From contig NC_133028.1 in assembly GCF_048771995.1 (NCBI RefSeq), forward strand, positions 1,580,001 to 1,644,000: a stretch of 64,000 nt of DNA, in the 5' to 3' direction. The position numbers and the translations under genes were made by a program. The number at the start of each line of letters is the position of its first letter. Positions within the stretch are counted from its first letter, which is position 1. Positions 52,192 to 63,334 of this stretch are shown here, piece by piece. The notes under the pieces were generated by a model that saw nothing but the letters and a program-made list of their open reading frames with translations, searched no databases and had not been told where the DNA came from. Source of the stretch: Taeniopygia guttata (lineage: Eukaryota > Chordata > Aves > Passeriformes > Estrildidae).

Positions 52192-52429
52192 CTGTGGGAT
52201 GCTGGAGTGGTTGGGAGCCCCGCATTCCCGATCCAAGTCCCACCCCGGAGCTGGGAAAAGCCGGATTCTGCCTGTGAGGGTGGAGCGAGGCCATATCCGA
52301 CCCCAGGCCTTGGAGCAAAACATTCCCAAGTGCCTTTGTCACCCCGCATGGAACCTGGAGGGTGTTTGGAGCTCCTGGAATGCTCCTCAGGATGCCTTTG
52401 GAGCAGCCCCACTGCTGATGGAGCCACAC

Positions 52430-54165
52430 TGGGAAGGATGGAGGGAATATCGTGGTTCCTGGGCTGGGATGATGGAGCATCATTCCAAGCCAGGATGGAA
52501 ACATTGTGTCTCCAGGGGTGAGAAGATGGAGCATCATTCCAAGCCAGGATGGGAATGTCGTGGTTTTAGAGGTGGGAAGATGGAGCATCATTCCAAACCA
52601 GGATGGGAACGTTGTGGTTTTAGAGGTGGGAAGATGGAGCATCATTCCAAACCAGTATGGGAATGTTGTGGCTCCAGGGCTGGGATGATGGAGCATCATT
52701 CCAAACCAGGATGGGAACGTTGTGGTTTTAGAGGTGGGAAGATGGAGCATTATTCCAAACCAGGATGGGAATGTCGTGGTTCCAGAGGTGGGATCATGGA
52801 GCATCATTCCAAACCAGTATGGGAATATCATGGTTCCAGGGCTGGGAGGATGAAACATCATTCCAAACCACAATGGGAACATTGTGTCTCCAGGGGTGAG
52901 AAGATGGAACATCATTCCAAACCACGATGGGAATGTCGTGGTTCCAGGACTGAGAGGATGAAGCATCATTCCAAACCAGGTTGGGAATGTCATGGCCCTG
53001 GGTCTGGGAAGTTGGATCATCATCCCAAGCAAGTACAGGAACATCCTGGCTCCATGTCCGGGACACTGGAGCATCATCCTGGGGGAGGTGGGATTTTTTT
53101 GGCTCCAGGGGTGGGAAGATGGAAATCACCTTGAGGAATGGTGGAGTTGTCCTGGATCCAGGTCTGGGACAATGGAACATGATCCCAAACCAGGATGGGG
53201 ACACTGTGGCTCTGGGTATGGGAAGATGGAGAATCATCCCAAGGAAGTACAGGAACATCCTGGCTCCAGGTTTGGGAGGCTGGAACATCATTCCGAGGGA
53301 GATGGGAATGTCATAGCTCCAGGGGTGGGAGGATGGAACAACACCCTTAGGGAAGATGGGGCTGTCCTGGATCCAGGTCTGGGAAGCTGGAACATCATCC
53401 CAAGCCAGGATGGAGCTGTCATGGTTCTGGGAAGTTGGAACATCATCTCAAACCAGGATGGGGCTTTCATGATTCCAGATCTGGGAAGATGGAATATCAT
53501 CCCAAGCTGGGGTGGAGCTGTCATGATTCCACATCTGTAAAGTTGGAATATCATCCCAAAACAGGATGGGGCTGTCATGATTCCAGATCTGGGAAGATGG
53601 ATATCTTGAATATCATCCCAAGCTGGGGTGGAGCTGTCATAATTCCACATCTGTAAAGTTGGAATATCATCCCAAGCCAGGATGGAGCTGTCATGGTTCT
53701 GGGAAGTTGGAACATCATCTCAAACCAGGATGAGGCTTTCATGATTCCAGATCTGGGAAGATGGAATATCATCCCAAGACAGGATGGAGCTGTCGTGGTT
53801 CTGGAAGTTGTAATATCATCCCAAACTGGGATGAAGCTGTCCTGGATCCAGGTCTGGGAAGCTGGAACATCATCCCAAGCCAGGATGGAGCTGTCATGGT
53901 TCTGGGAAGTTGGAACATCATCTCAAACCAGGATGGGGCTTTCATGATTCCAGATCTGGGAAACTGGAACATCATCCCAAGCTGGGGTGGAGCTGTCATG
54001 ATTCCACATCTGTAAAGTTGGAATATCATCCCAAAACAGGATGGAGCTGTCGTGGTTCTGGGAAGTTGTAATATCATCCCAAACTGGGATGAAGCTGTCC
54101 TGGATCCAGGTCTGGGAAGCTGGAACATCATCCCAAGCCAGGATGGGGCTGTGACAGCTGGATTT
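52430..54165. repeat. 54-bp minisatellite (18 codons), 1.7 kb
   Basis: 54-bp units such as GATGGAGCATCATTCCAAAC plus CAGGATGGGAA and GTTGTGGTTTTAGAGGTGGG. Because 54 is divisible by three, one plus frame (365 codons, MEHHSKPGWE repeats) and one minus frame (333 codons) stay open. After about 53390 units become shorter and reshuffled. Confidence 0.93.
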
Positions 54166-54229
54166 GGGATCTCCTCTTGGACAGGAACCTCTGTCCAGGT
54201 AGACACTGATCGGGAAAAGCAAACCCTGG

Positions 54230-54660
54230 GATTTTGGAGAGGTGCCACCAGTCCCTTGCAGTCCCCAGAGTGTCCCTGCCTGGCCTCGGCACTGCGGCAG
54301 ATTTAGGGAATGGGGAATTAGCGCGGCAGGAGCGGGGCCGTGTCATATCCCATTACCTCGGACCGTAATCGCCCGTGGTGTCGCAGGAATAATTCACATC
54401 CCGCTCCTCCTCGGGGAGCCCGGCTCGCTCCAGAGCTAATGAGGCGTTTGGGATCAGTGGCTCGAGACCGCTCCATCCTGGCATTCCCGAAATGTAAAAG
54501 TCAGGTTTGTGTGCATTAGGAATTGATTTTCTGCTTGGAAGCTCCCACACGTGGGAATGGACAAGGCTCCGGGATGAAAAGAATCCAACCTAAAATGTTT
54601 CCTTGGAGCCGGGCACCAGCTCAGCCTGAAATTCCTGCTGGAATAAGCCCAGGAATTGGG
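54230..54660. other. Unique AT-richer block between two minisatellites
   Basis: Contains GGGGAATTAGCGCGG, CATTACCTCGGACCGTAATC, AGGAATAATTCACATCCC and CAGAGCTAATGAGGCG, several homeodomain-like TAAT cores. No exon recognised; a candidate conserved noncoding element. Confidence 0.4.
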
Positions 54661-54679
54661 GTGGAAATTGGGGTGGGGG

Positions 54680-55880
54680 TTTGGGAACCCCCGGATTTTG
54701 AGGGTCTCAAACATCCCCAAGGTGGAAATTGGAGCTGGGAGTTGTGAATCCCTGGATTTTGAGGGTCCCAAACATTCCCAGGGTAGAAATTGGAGTTGGG
54801 GGTTGTGAATCCCTGGATTTTGAGGCTCCCAAACATCCCCAGGGTAGAAATTGGAGTTGGGGGTTGTGAATTCCTGGATTTGAAAGATCCCAAACATTCC
54901 CAGGTGGAAATTTGAGTTGGGGGTTGTGAACCCCTGAACTTTGAGGGTCCCAAACATTCCCAGGGTAGAAATTGGAGCTGGGGGTTGTGAATCCCTGGAT
55001 TTAAAAGATCCCAAACACCCCCAAGGTGGAAATTGGAGCTGGGAGTTGTGAATCCCTGGATTTTGAGGCTTCCAAACATTCCCAGGGTAGAAATTTGAGC
55101 TGGGGATTGTGAATCCCTGGATTTGAAAGATCCCAAACATTCCCAGGGTAGAAATTTGAGTTGGGGGTTGTGAACCCCTGAATTTTGAGGGTCCCAAACA
55201 CCCCCAAGGTGGAAATTGGAGCTGGGAGTTGTGAATCCCTGGATTTGAAAGATCCCAAACATTCCCAGGTGGAAATTTGAGTTGGGGGTTGTGAACCCCT
55301 GGATTTTGAGGCTCCTAAACATTCCCAGGGTAGAAATTGGAGTTGGGGATTGTGAACCCCTGAATTTTGAGGGTCCCAAACACCCCCAAGGTGGAAATTG
55401 GCGCTGGGAGTTGTGAATCCCTGGATTTTGAGGCTCCCAAACATTCCCAGGGTAGAAATTGGAGTTGGGGGTTGTGAATCCCTGGATTTTGAGGCTCCCA
55501 AACATTCCCAGGGTAGAAATTGGAGTTGGGGGTTGTGAATCCCTGGATTTAAAAGATCCCAAACATCCCCAGGGTGGAAATTGGAGTTGAGGGTTGTGAA
55601 CCCCTGAATTTTGAGGGTCCCAAACATTCCCAGGGTGGAAATTTGAGTTGGGGGTTGTGAACCCCTGAATTTTGAGGGTCCCAAACATCCCCAAGGTGGA
55701 AATTGGAGCTGGGAGTTGTGAATCCCTGGATTTTGAGGCTCCCAAACATTCCCAGGGTAGAAATTGGAGTTGGGGGTTGTGAATCCCTGGATTTTGAGGC
55801 TCCCAAACATCCCCAGGGTGGAAATTTGAGCTGGGGGTTGTGAACCCCCAGATTTTGGGGTCCCAAACACCCCCAGGACA
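54680..55880. repeat. ~60-bp minisatellite
   Basis: About 20 units of GGTAGAAATTGGAGTTGGGG plus TTGTGAATCCCTGGATTTTG plus AGGCTCCCAAACATTCCCAG. Confidence 0.94.
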
Positions 55881-56099
55881 CTGGGCTGGACTTGTGCTCC
55901 CCCAGATTTGAGGGAGCTCTTTCCCCCACCCCATCCCATGGATCCCATCCCAAGGACCCCAAAACCCCCCGGCTGGGGGCTCGCCCCCTCCACATTCCCA
56001 CAGAATGTCGCCCCCCAGGACAGATTTGGGGACACGCGGTGACACCAGCGGGGCTGGGACACCCCTGGGATGGGGAGGGGTCACACTGTGGGATCCCCC

Positions 56100-56935
56100 T
56101 CTGGATCTGTGGGACCCAGACTGGGAGGACTGGGAGATCCAGGGGAGATGGTGGGAGCTGGGGGAAGCTGAGGGGAACTGGGACCGTGACTGGGGGCAAC
56201 TGGGAGGGACTGGGAGGGGGGCTGGAGGGAATTGGGGCGATCTGGGAAAAGCCAGGGGGAGCCGGGAAGAGCAGGAGGAGGCAGCAGGGACAGAGGAAAC
56301 TGGGAAGACTGGGAGGATTGAGGGGAGCCATGGGCTGTGGTGGGGGGGTTGGGGGCAGATGGGGCAGGGGAAACTGGGGGAGATTTAGGGGGAGTCAAGG
56401 GGAGCTGGGCAGGACTGGGGAGAGCAGAAACCAGGGAGAACTGGGAGTACTGGGGGAACTGGGGAGAGCAGGGGAGAGCAGGAGGAGGTAGGAGGTCTGG
56501 GGTTTTTTGGAGGATTTTGGAGGGGATTTTGTGGGGGAGGTGAAGGGGAACCGGGGTTTACTGGGAGTACTGGAGTGGGATTGAGGGGAGTTGGGGGGAA
56601 CTGGGGGAACTGGGGGAGATTGGGGTCAGGGAGACCTGGGGGAAGAGAGCAGAAACCAGTACGACCAGGGTGAACTGGGAGGAACTGGGAGGAGCTGAAG
56701 GGATCTGGGGGGGAAACCAGAGAGGGCAGGAGGGGACTGGGGGAACTGGGAGGACTGGGAGGGGTTGGGGCGAGGGGGAACTGTGGGGGGAGAGCAGAAA
56801 CCAGCACGGCCAGGGTGAACTGGGAGTACTGGGCTGGGGGAGGAACTGGGCAGAGCTGAGAGAGCCAGGAGGAGATGGATGAACTGGGAGGATTGGGAGG
56901 GGATTGAGGGGATTTGGGGCAGCTGGAGGAGCCCA
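56100..56935. repeat. CTGGGAGGACTGGGGGAA degenerate repeat
   Basis: Purine-rich variants of ACTGGGAGNACTGGG, with a ~150-bp block recurring near 56410-56570 and 56645-56830. Confidence 0.8.
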
Positions 56936-56939
56936 GCGG

Positions 56940-57760
56940 GATCCGGGAGGAGCCGAGGGGAGCCGGGAACCTCCCGACCTCACCGGGGGCCTCATTGCCA
57001 CCTCCGTGCCAAAGCAAACATTTCCCTGGAGCGGCGTTCCCAGGCCTGGGTGACCCTTGGCCGTGGGGACCGGCAGGGCGGGGACGGGACAATTCCATAC
57101 CTGCCACCCTCCCTTGGAACCCCGGCGCGTTCCAGCCGCAGGGAATCCAGATGTGCTCGGGGTACGGTGTCCCCAACATCTGTCCGGGGCTGAGAAGCGG
57201 CAGTGGGGACCTCGGGAATGTCCCAGCAACCGGGATTCCCAAGTTTTCCCCTCGGTTTGAAACCCCAGAGCGCTTCCCAGTCCTCCCAGCCAAAGCAAAC
57301 CAGTCTGTGTTGACTCAGGCTGTCACCGCGGTGTCCCCGCCGAGCTCAGATTTATTTGATTTGTCGTTTTCCTTCAACTTTTCACGCCGGGAAAGGGAAG
57401 GGAGGAATGCGGGAGGGGCTGGAGGGAAATCGGCCCCATCCCACAGCGCTGCCTCCTCTTCCTCCCGCTCCCTCCTGGGAGATGGAAAGGAAAGGTTTTC
57501 CTGGGAATAGGGAATTTTGCCCTGGATTTGGGGTCCCTGGCACGGCCCGCACCCGCCTGAGGACGAGTGATTTATTCCCACTCTTCCCATCACTGTTTTC
57601 CTCTCCCACACCCGAATTCCCGGTTATCTCTCCGGCGCGCCGCCCATCCCACATTCCTCCCGGGCATGGAATGAGCCGCAGCCTCCCCGCACCTCGCTCC
57701 ACCCGCCCCGGGAATGGGAGAGGGACACGCGGGTGGGGACACCACGGGGCAAGGGCGGGG
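56940..57760. other. Unique CpG-rich DNA
   Basis: Contains TTGACTCAGGCTGTCACC near 57310 and AATTTATTTGATTTGTCG-like AT-rich sequence near 57348, then TCTCCGGCGCGCCGCC near 57630. No gene recognised. Confidence 0.4.
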
Positions 57761-57764
57761 CTTT

Positions 57765-59040
57765 GTCCCGGGAAGGTGCTGGTCCCAGGAGAACGCTGGT
57801 GTCCAGGAATGTTCTCATTCCTGGGAAGATTCTGGTCCCAGGAGAACGCTGGTCTCCAGGAAAGTTCTCATTCCTGGGAAAATGCCGTTCCCAGAACGCT
57901 GGTCTCCAGGAATGTTCTCATTCCTGGGAAAATGCTGGTCCCAGGAGAATGGTGGTTCCTAGGAAAGTTCTCATTCCCAGGAAAATGCTGGTCCCAGGAG
58001 AACGCTGGTCTCCAGGAATGTTCGCACTCCTGGGAAGGTTCTGGTCCCAGGAGAATGGTGGTTCCCAGGAATGTTCTCATTCCCGGGAAAATGCTGGTCC
58101 CAGGAGAACGCTGGTTCCCAGGAAAGTTCTCATTCCTGGGAAGATTCTGGTCCCAGGAGAATGGTGGTCTCCAGGAATGTTCTCATTCCCAGGAAAATGC
58201 TGATCCCAGGAGAATGCTGGTCTCCAGGAATGTTCTCATTCCCAGGAAAATGCTGGTCCCAGGAGAACGCTGGTCTCCAGGAATGTTCTCATTCCTGGGA
58301 AAATGCTGGTCCCAGGAGAACGCTGGTCTCCAGGAATGTTCTCATTCCCAGGAAAATGCTGGTCCCAGGAGAACGCTGGTCTCCAGGAATGTTCTCATTC
58401 CCGGGAAAATGCTGGTCCCAGGAGAACGCTGGTGTCCAGGAATGTTCTCATTCCTGGGAAGATTCTGGTCCCAGGAGAATGGTGGTCTCCAGGAATGTTC
58501 TCATTCCTGGGAAGATTCTGGTCCCAGCAGGATGTTGGTCTCCAGGAATGTTCTCATTCCCAGGAAGATTCTGGTCCCAGGAGAATGCTGGTCTCCAGGA
58601 AAGTTCTCATTCCTGGGAAGGTTCTGGTCTTAGGAGAATGGTGGTTCCCAGGAATGTTCTCATTCCCAGGAAAATGCTGGTCCCAGCAGGATGTTGGTCT
58701 CCAGGAATGTTCTCATTCCCGGGAAAATGCTGGTCCCAGGAGAACGCTGGTCTCCAGGAATGTTCTCATTCCTGGGAAGGTTCTGGTCCCAGGAGAACGT
58801 TGGTCTCCAGGAGAGTTCTCATTCCCAGGAAGGTTCTCATTCCCAGGTGAATGCTGGTCCTCAGGAAAGTTCTCATTCCCAGGTGGATGCTGGTCCCACG
58901 AGAATGGTGGTTCCCAGGAAAATTGTCATTCCCAGGAATGTTCTCATTCCCAGGAGGATCCTGGTCCCCTGGAAATTTCTCATTCCCAGGAGGATCCTGG
59001 TCCTCAGGACCATGCTGGCCCCCAGGAGGAATCTGATCCC
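57765..59040. repeat. 53-bp minisatellite, ~24 copies
   Basis: Units of TTCTCATTCCTGGGAAAATG plus CTGGTCCCAGGAGAACGCTG plus GTCTCCAGGAATG. The period is 53, so all three frames cycle and stay open (up to 425 codons). Degrades after about 58800. Confidence 0.94.
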
Positions 59041-59044
59041 CAGG

Positions 59045-59615
59045 CTATGGCCCAGCCGTCCCTCCCTCTGCAGGAGACACCCACATGGTTTTCCATCCCT
59101 TTGTGACTTTTCCCTGATATTCCATTAATTTTAGCTTCTCTTTTCCAGCTGGTCCCACCCAGGTCCTGGAAAGAGGAACTGGACAGGTCCATGCACAGCC
59201 CAGGAAGCTCCCGAGCTTTTGTGGAGCTGGGACAAGGTGGGCTGGCAACCCTGGCATGGGATGAGGCTCTGGGAAGTCCTGGAAAGGGATATCCAAGGAA
59301 AGGGACGGGGATGAGCCTTTCTCCTTCTGGATCCCATTGCTTCCCACCACGGGAATGCCAGGAGATCCAGAGGTCCCATCCGGAGCTGGCAGCACCCAGA
59401 GCTCCAGGGAGGGCAACCCCAGGACTGTGCCAGGGCACCGCGGGCACGGTGCTGCTCCTGGGGAAGAGGAAGGGAAGGGGAGGCTCCGGAAGCGGGGGCA
59501 GAGAGCGGCTGGAGCTGGGTCAGGCTGCCCCAGCCCTTCCTGCCCAGCGCTGGGCACGGCTCCGGCGTGGATCACACGGAGCTCTCCTGGTGCCAGGGCA
59601 GTGCATGGGGCTCCT
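59045..59615. other. Unique DNA between minisatellites
   Basis: No gene or mobile element recognised. Confidence 0.4.
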
Positions 59616-59619
59616 GGCA

Positions 59620-61600
59620 CAGATCCCAAATCCCAGAGCCCACAAGCGTTGGCACAGCTCCCAAATCCAGGATCCCATTGGGACTGGTACAGCTCCCAAA
59701 TCCCAGAGCCCACTGGGGCTGGCACAGCTCCCAAATCCCAGAGCCCACCAGGACTGGCACAGCTCCCAAATCCCAGAGCCCACCGGGACTGGTACAGCTC
59801 CCAAATCCCAGAGCCCACCAGCATTGGGACATCTCCCAAATCCAGGAGCACTGAGACTGGCACAGCTCCCAAATCCAGGATCCCACCGGGACTGGTACAG
59901 TTCCCAAATCCCAGAGCCCACTAGGCCTGGCACAGCTCCCAAATCCAGGATCCCACCGGGACTGGCAAATCCCAGAGCCCACAAACATTGGCACAGCTCC
60001 CAAATCCAGGAGGCCCCCCAGGTCTGGCACGGCTCCCAAATCCAGGAGCCCGCCAGGCTTGGCACAGCTCCCAAATCCCAGAGCCCACCAGGACTGGCAC
60101 AATTCCCAAATCCAAAAGCCTACCCAGACTGGCAAAACCCCCACACTGGCAACTCACCAGGACTGGCACAACTCCCATTTCCATGAGTGCACTGGGACTG
60201 GCACAGCTTCCAACTCCAAGAACCCACAGACCTGGCACAGCTCCCATTCCATGGTCCCACAGACCTGGCACAGCTCCCAAATCCAATAATCCACCAACAC
60301 TGGAACACTCCCAAATCCAAGAGCCCACCAGGTTTGGTACAGCTCCCAAATCCAGGATCCCCCAGACCTGGCACAGCTCCCAAATCCAGGATCCTCCAGA
60401 CCTGGCACAGCTCTCAAATCCCAGATCCCCCAGAACTGGCACAGCTCCCAAATCCCAGATCCCCCAGACCTGGCACAGCTCCCAAATCCCGGATCTCCCA
60501 GGCGTGGCACCGCTCCCAGATCCCAGATCCCCCAGACCTGGCACAGCTCCCAAATCCAGGATCCCCCAGAACTGGCACAGCTCCCAAATCCAGGATCTCC
60601 CAGACCTGGCACAGCTCCCAAATCCCGGATCCCCCAGACCTGGCACAGCTCCCAAATCCCAGATCCCCCAGACCTGGCACCGCTCCCAAATCCCGGATCC
60701 CCCAGACCTGGCACAGATCCCAAATCCAGGATCCCCCAGACCTGGCACCGCTCCCAAATCCCAGATCCTCCAGACTTGGCACAGCTCCAAAATCCCGGAT
60801 CTCCCAGACCTGGCACAGCTCTCAAATCCAATAATCCACCAGCATTGGCACACTCCCAAATCCCGGATCCCCCAGACCTGGCACAGCTCCAAATCCCGGA
60901 TCTCCCAGACCTGGCACAGCTCCCAAATCCCGGATCTCCCAGACCTGGCACAGCTCCCAAATCCAGGATCCCCAGACCGGGCACAGCTCCCAAATCCCAC
61001 ATCCCCCAGACCTGGCACAGCTCCCAAATCCCGGATCCCCCAGACCTGGCACAGCTCCCAAATCCAGGATCTCCCAGACCTGGCGCAGCTCCCAAATCCC
61101 AGATCCTCCAGACCTGGCACAGCTCTCAAATCCAATAATCCACCAGCATTGACACACTCCCAAATCCCGGATCCTCCAGACCTGGCACAGCTCCCAAATC
61201 CAGGATCCCCCAGACCTGGCACAGCTCCCAAATCCAGGATCCCACTGGGACTGGTAGTACAGCTCCCAAATCCCAGAGCCCACTAGAACTGGCACAGCTC
61301 CAAAATCCCAAATCCCCCAGGCGTGGCACAGCTCCCAAATCCAGGATCCCCCAGACCTGTACCGCTCCCAAATCCAAGATCACCCACACCTGGCACAGCT
61401 CCCAAATCCAGGATCTCCCAGAACTGGCACAGCTCCCAAATCCAGGATGCCCCAGGCTTGGCACAGCTCCCAAATCCAGGATCTCCCAGACCTGGCACAG
61501 CTCCCAAATCCAGGATCCCCAGACCTGGCACAGCTCCCAAATTCCAGATCCCCCAGACCTGGCACAGCTCCCAAACCCAGGCTCCCCAGGCGTGGCACAG
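59620..61600. repeat. 34-bp minisatellite, ~58 copies, 2 kb
   Basis: Units of CTGGCACAGCTCCCAAATCC plus (C/A)GGATCCCCCAGAC. All frames on both strands remain open (up to 436 codons). The largest array in the window. Confidence 0.95.
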
Positions 61601-61689
61601 CCCCACACCAGTGTCCCCAGTGGGGTCTGGCACCGTTTCCCAGCGGGTGGCGCAGCCGGGGGGGCACCGGGGGGCCGTGGGCATCTCCC

Positions 61690-61702
61690 TGCTGACTCAG
61701 CA
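61690..61702. promoter_or_regulatory. Full T-MARE palindrome
   Basis: TGCTGACTCAGCA is the 13-bp Maf recognition element consensus (AP-1 core with both flanks). No promoter is recognised beside it. Confidence 0.5.
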
Positions 61703-61884
61703 TCCGGCTGGCACGGCCCGGGAGGGGCTGAGTCCGGCCGGGCACTTTCCCACACTCCCGGGGCACAAGGTCAGGCGTTGACCCCGAGTGGTCACCACGG
61801 GCCAGCCTTGCCCAGTGCCACCAGTGCCACCAGTGCCACCACCCCGGGTGTCTTTGCTGCAGGTGGCAGAGCCCTCTCCTGACT

Positions 61885-62212
61885 TTAGGGGCACCATTTA
61901 CCACCCCAGGTGGATCCAAGCCCAATGTCCAGCCTGGCCTTGGGCACTGCCAGGGATCCAGGGGCAGCCACAGCAAATCTGGGAATTCCAGCCCAGCCAG
62001 GAATTCCTTGCCAAGATCCCAGCCCAAGCTCCCCTTTCCCAGTGGGAGCCATTCCCTGGCTCCTGTCCCTCTATCCCTTGTCCCCAGTCCCTCTCCAGCT
62101 CTCCTGGAGCCCCTCCAGGGACTCTGAGCATTCCCTGGATTTTCCTTTTTCCAGTGAAACATTCCCAGCTCTCCCAGAGCTGAGGTGTTCCAGCCCTCGG
62201 AGTGTTCAGCAT
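61885..62212 (-). mobile_element. CR1 LINE 3' fragment, antisense
   Basis: CCAGCCTGGCCTTGGGCACT, CCAGTCCCTCTCCAGCTCTC and TTTTTCCAGTGAAACATTCC in CR1 antisense order; near-identical in layout to the copy at 36118-36505. Confidence 0.85.
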
Positions 62213-62214
62213 TC

Positions 62215-63160
62215 CCAGGACAACCAGGATCCATTTTGGTGACCCAGGAGGACAAACACCATTCCCAACATTCCCTTTTCCCCATTTATCCTGGACCTCC
62301 ACAATCCAGGATATCCCGGGGGTGGGTTGGGATCAGTTTTCCCAGCTGTGTCCCCCCAATTCCCGTTGCAATCCCAACCCTTTCCCGGCAGGGTGAGAGC
62401 AGAGCCACCCTCGATTCCATCCAAGACACAACAAAAACATTCCCGAGTTATCAGCACAAATCCCAAACCGTTCCCACAGGGAATAACACCAACCCTGCCC
62501 CAGCCCCACCAGCAGGACCCGAAACCCGGAGACCTTGGAGTGCTCCAAACCCACCCTGGCCCCAAAAAACACGGAATCAGGGAAAAGCTGCCGCCGTCGC
62601 CACTTCCCAAAAATGAGAGCAGGGACACCGAAGGGGGAAGTGCTGCGGTTTGGGGCTCCTCACCCTCCTCCCCCAGCCCATAAAGGGACGTCCCTGAGCG
62701 CGGGGACAGGCGGTTTCCCGATGCCACCGCTCCGGAGGTGGCACTGCCGGAGCCACCGCCACCGCCAGGTAACGCCGTGGTTCTCCAGGGATGGGAAAGG
62801 ATGGGAATTCTGGGGATGGGGCAGGGGGGATCTGGGATGAGGGGTGGGGGATGGCTCGTGGGGGATCCCTTTGGGATGAGCCTCGTTCATCTCCTGCCAG
62901 GAGCCAGGGAAGTGCCTGGAGCTCCAGGAATCAGATGCAGGCTTGGAGGGGGTCACATCCATCCCTTATCCCAAGGAATGGTGTCCCACCCCACCCCACC
63001 CCCACCACAGTCCCTGTTTCTCTGTTTTTTGGGATGTGATGGAGCTGAAGGGTCCCACACTCGGAATATCCCCTCTTCGTGCTCATTCCTGTGCCAAAAA
63101 GTGACTTTTGAACTGCAGGGATAGGTGGGAGACTGGGAAAAAATTCCTCCCTCTGAGAGT
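62215..63160. other. Unique DNA, one weak first-exon candidate
   Basis: CCCATAAAGGG near 62678 lies 40 bases before ATGCCACCGCTCCGGAGG (62720), which runs to CACCGCCAG and a GTAACG donor at 62769. This resembles a TATA-like promoter and short first exon, but nothing conserved supports it. Confidence 0.2.
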
Positions 63161-63164
63161 GGGA

Positions 63165-63330
63165 TGGTCCTGGAATGGAATTCCCAGATTTGCTGTGGCT
63201 GCCCCATTCCTGGAAATGTCCAAGGCCAGGTTGGACAGGGTTTGGAGCCACCTGGAACAGCAGGAGATGTCCCTGCCCATGGGAATGAGATGAGATTTCA
63301 ACCCCTCCCATCCCATCCCATTCCTTAAAT
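63165..63330 (+). mobile_element. CR1 LINE 3' fragment, sense
   Basis: ATGTCCAAGGCCAGGTTGGA, TTTGGAGCCACCTGGAACAG and GATGTCCCTGCCCATGGGAA match CR1 3' sense order. Confidence 0.8.
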
Positions 63331-63334
63331 CCCA

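Noticed and set aside
57356-58850. Plus-strand frames of up to 425 codons (VLIPGKMLVPGE repeats)
   Set aside because: The 53-bp minisatellite cycles through all three frames, so openness carries no coding information.
59191-61295. Frames of over 400 codons on both strands
   Set aside because: Produced by the 34-bp array. Overlapping open frames on opposite strands mark a repeat.
62720-62768. Possible new first exon with a CATAAA promoter element
   Set aside because: A short Arg/His-rich reading with a donor but no recognisable continuation; kept only as a weak note.
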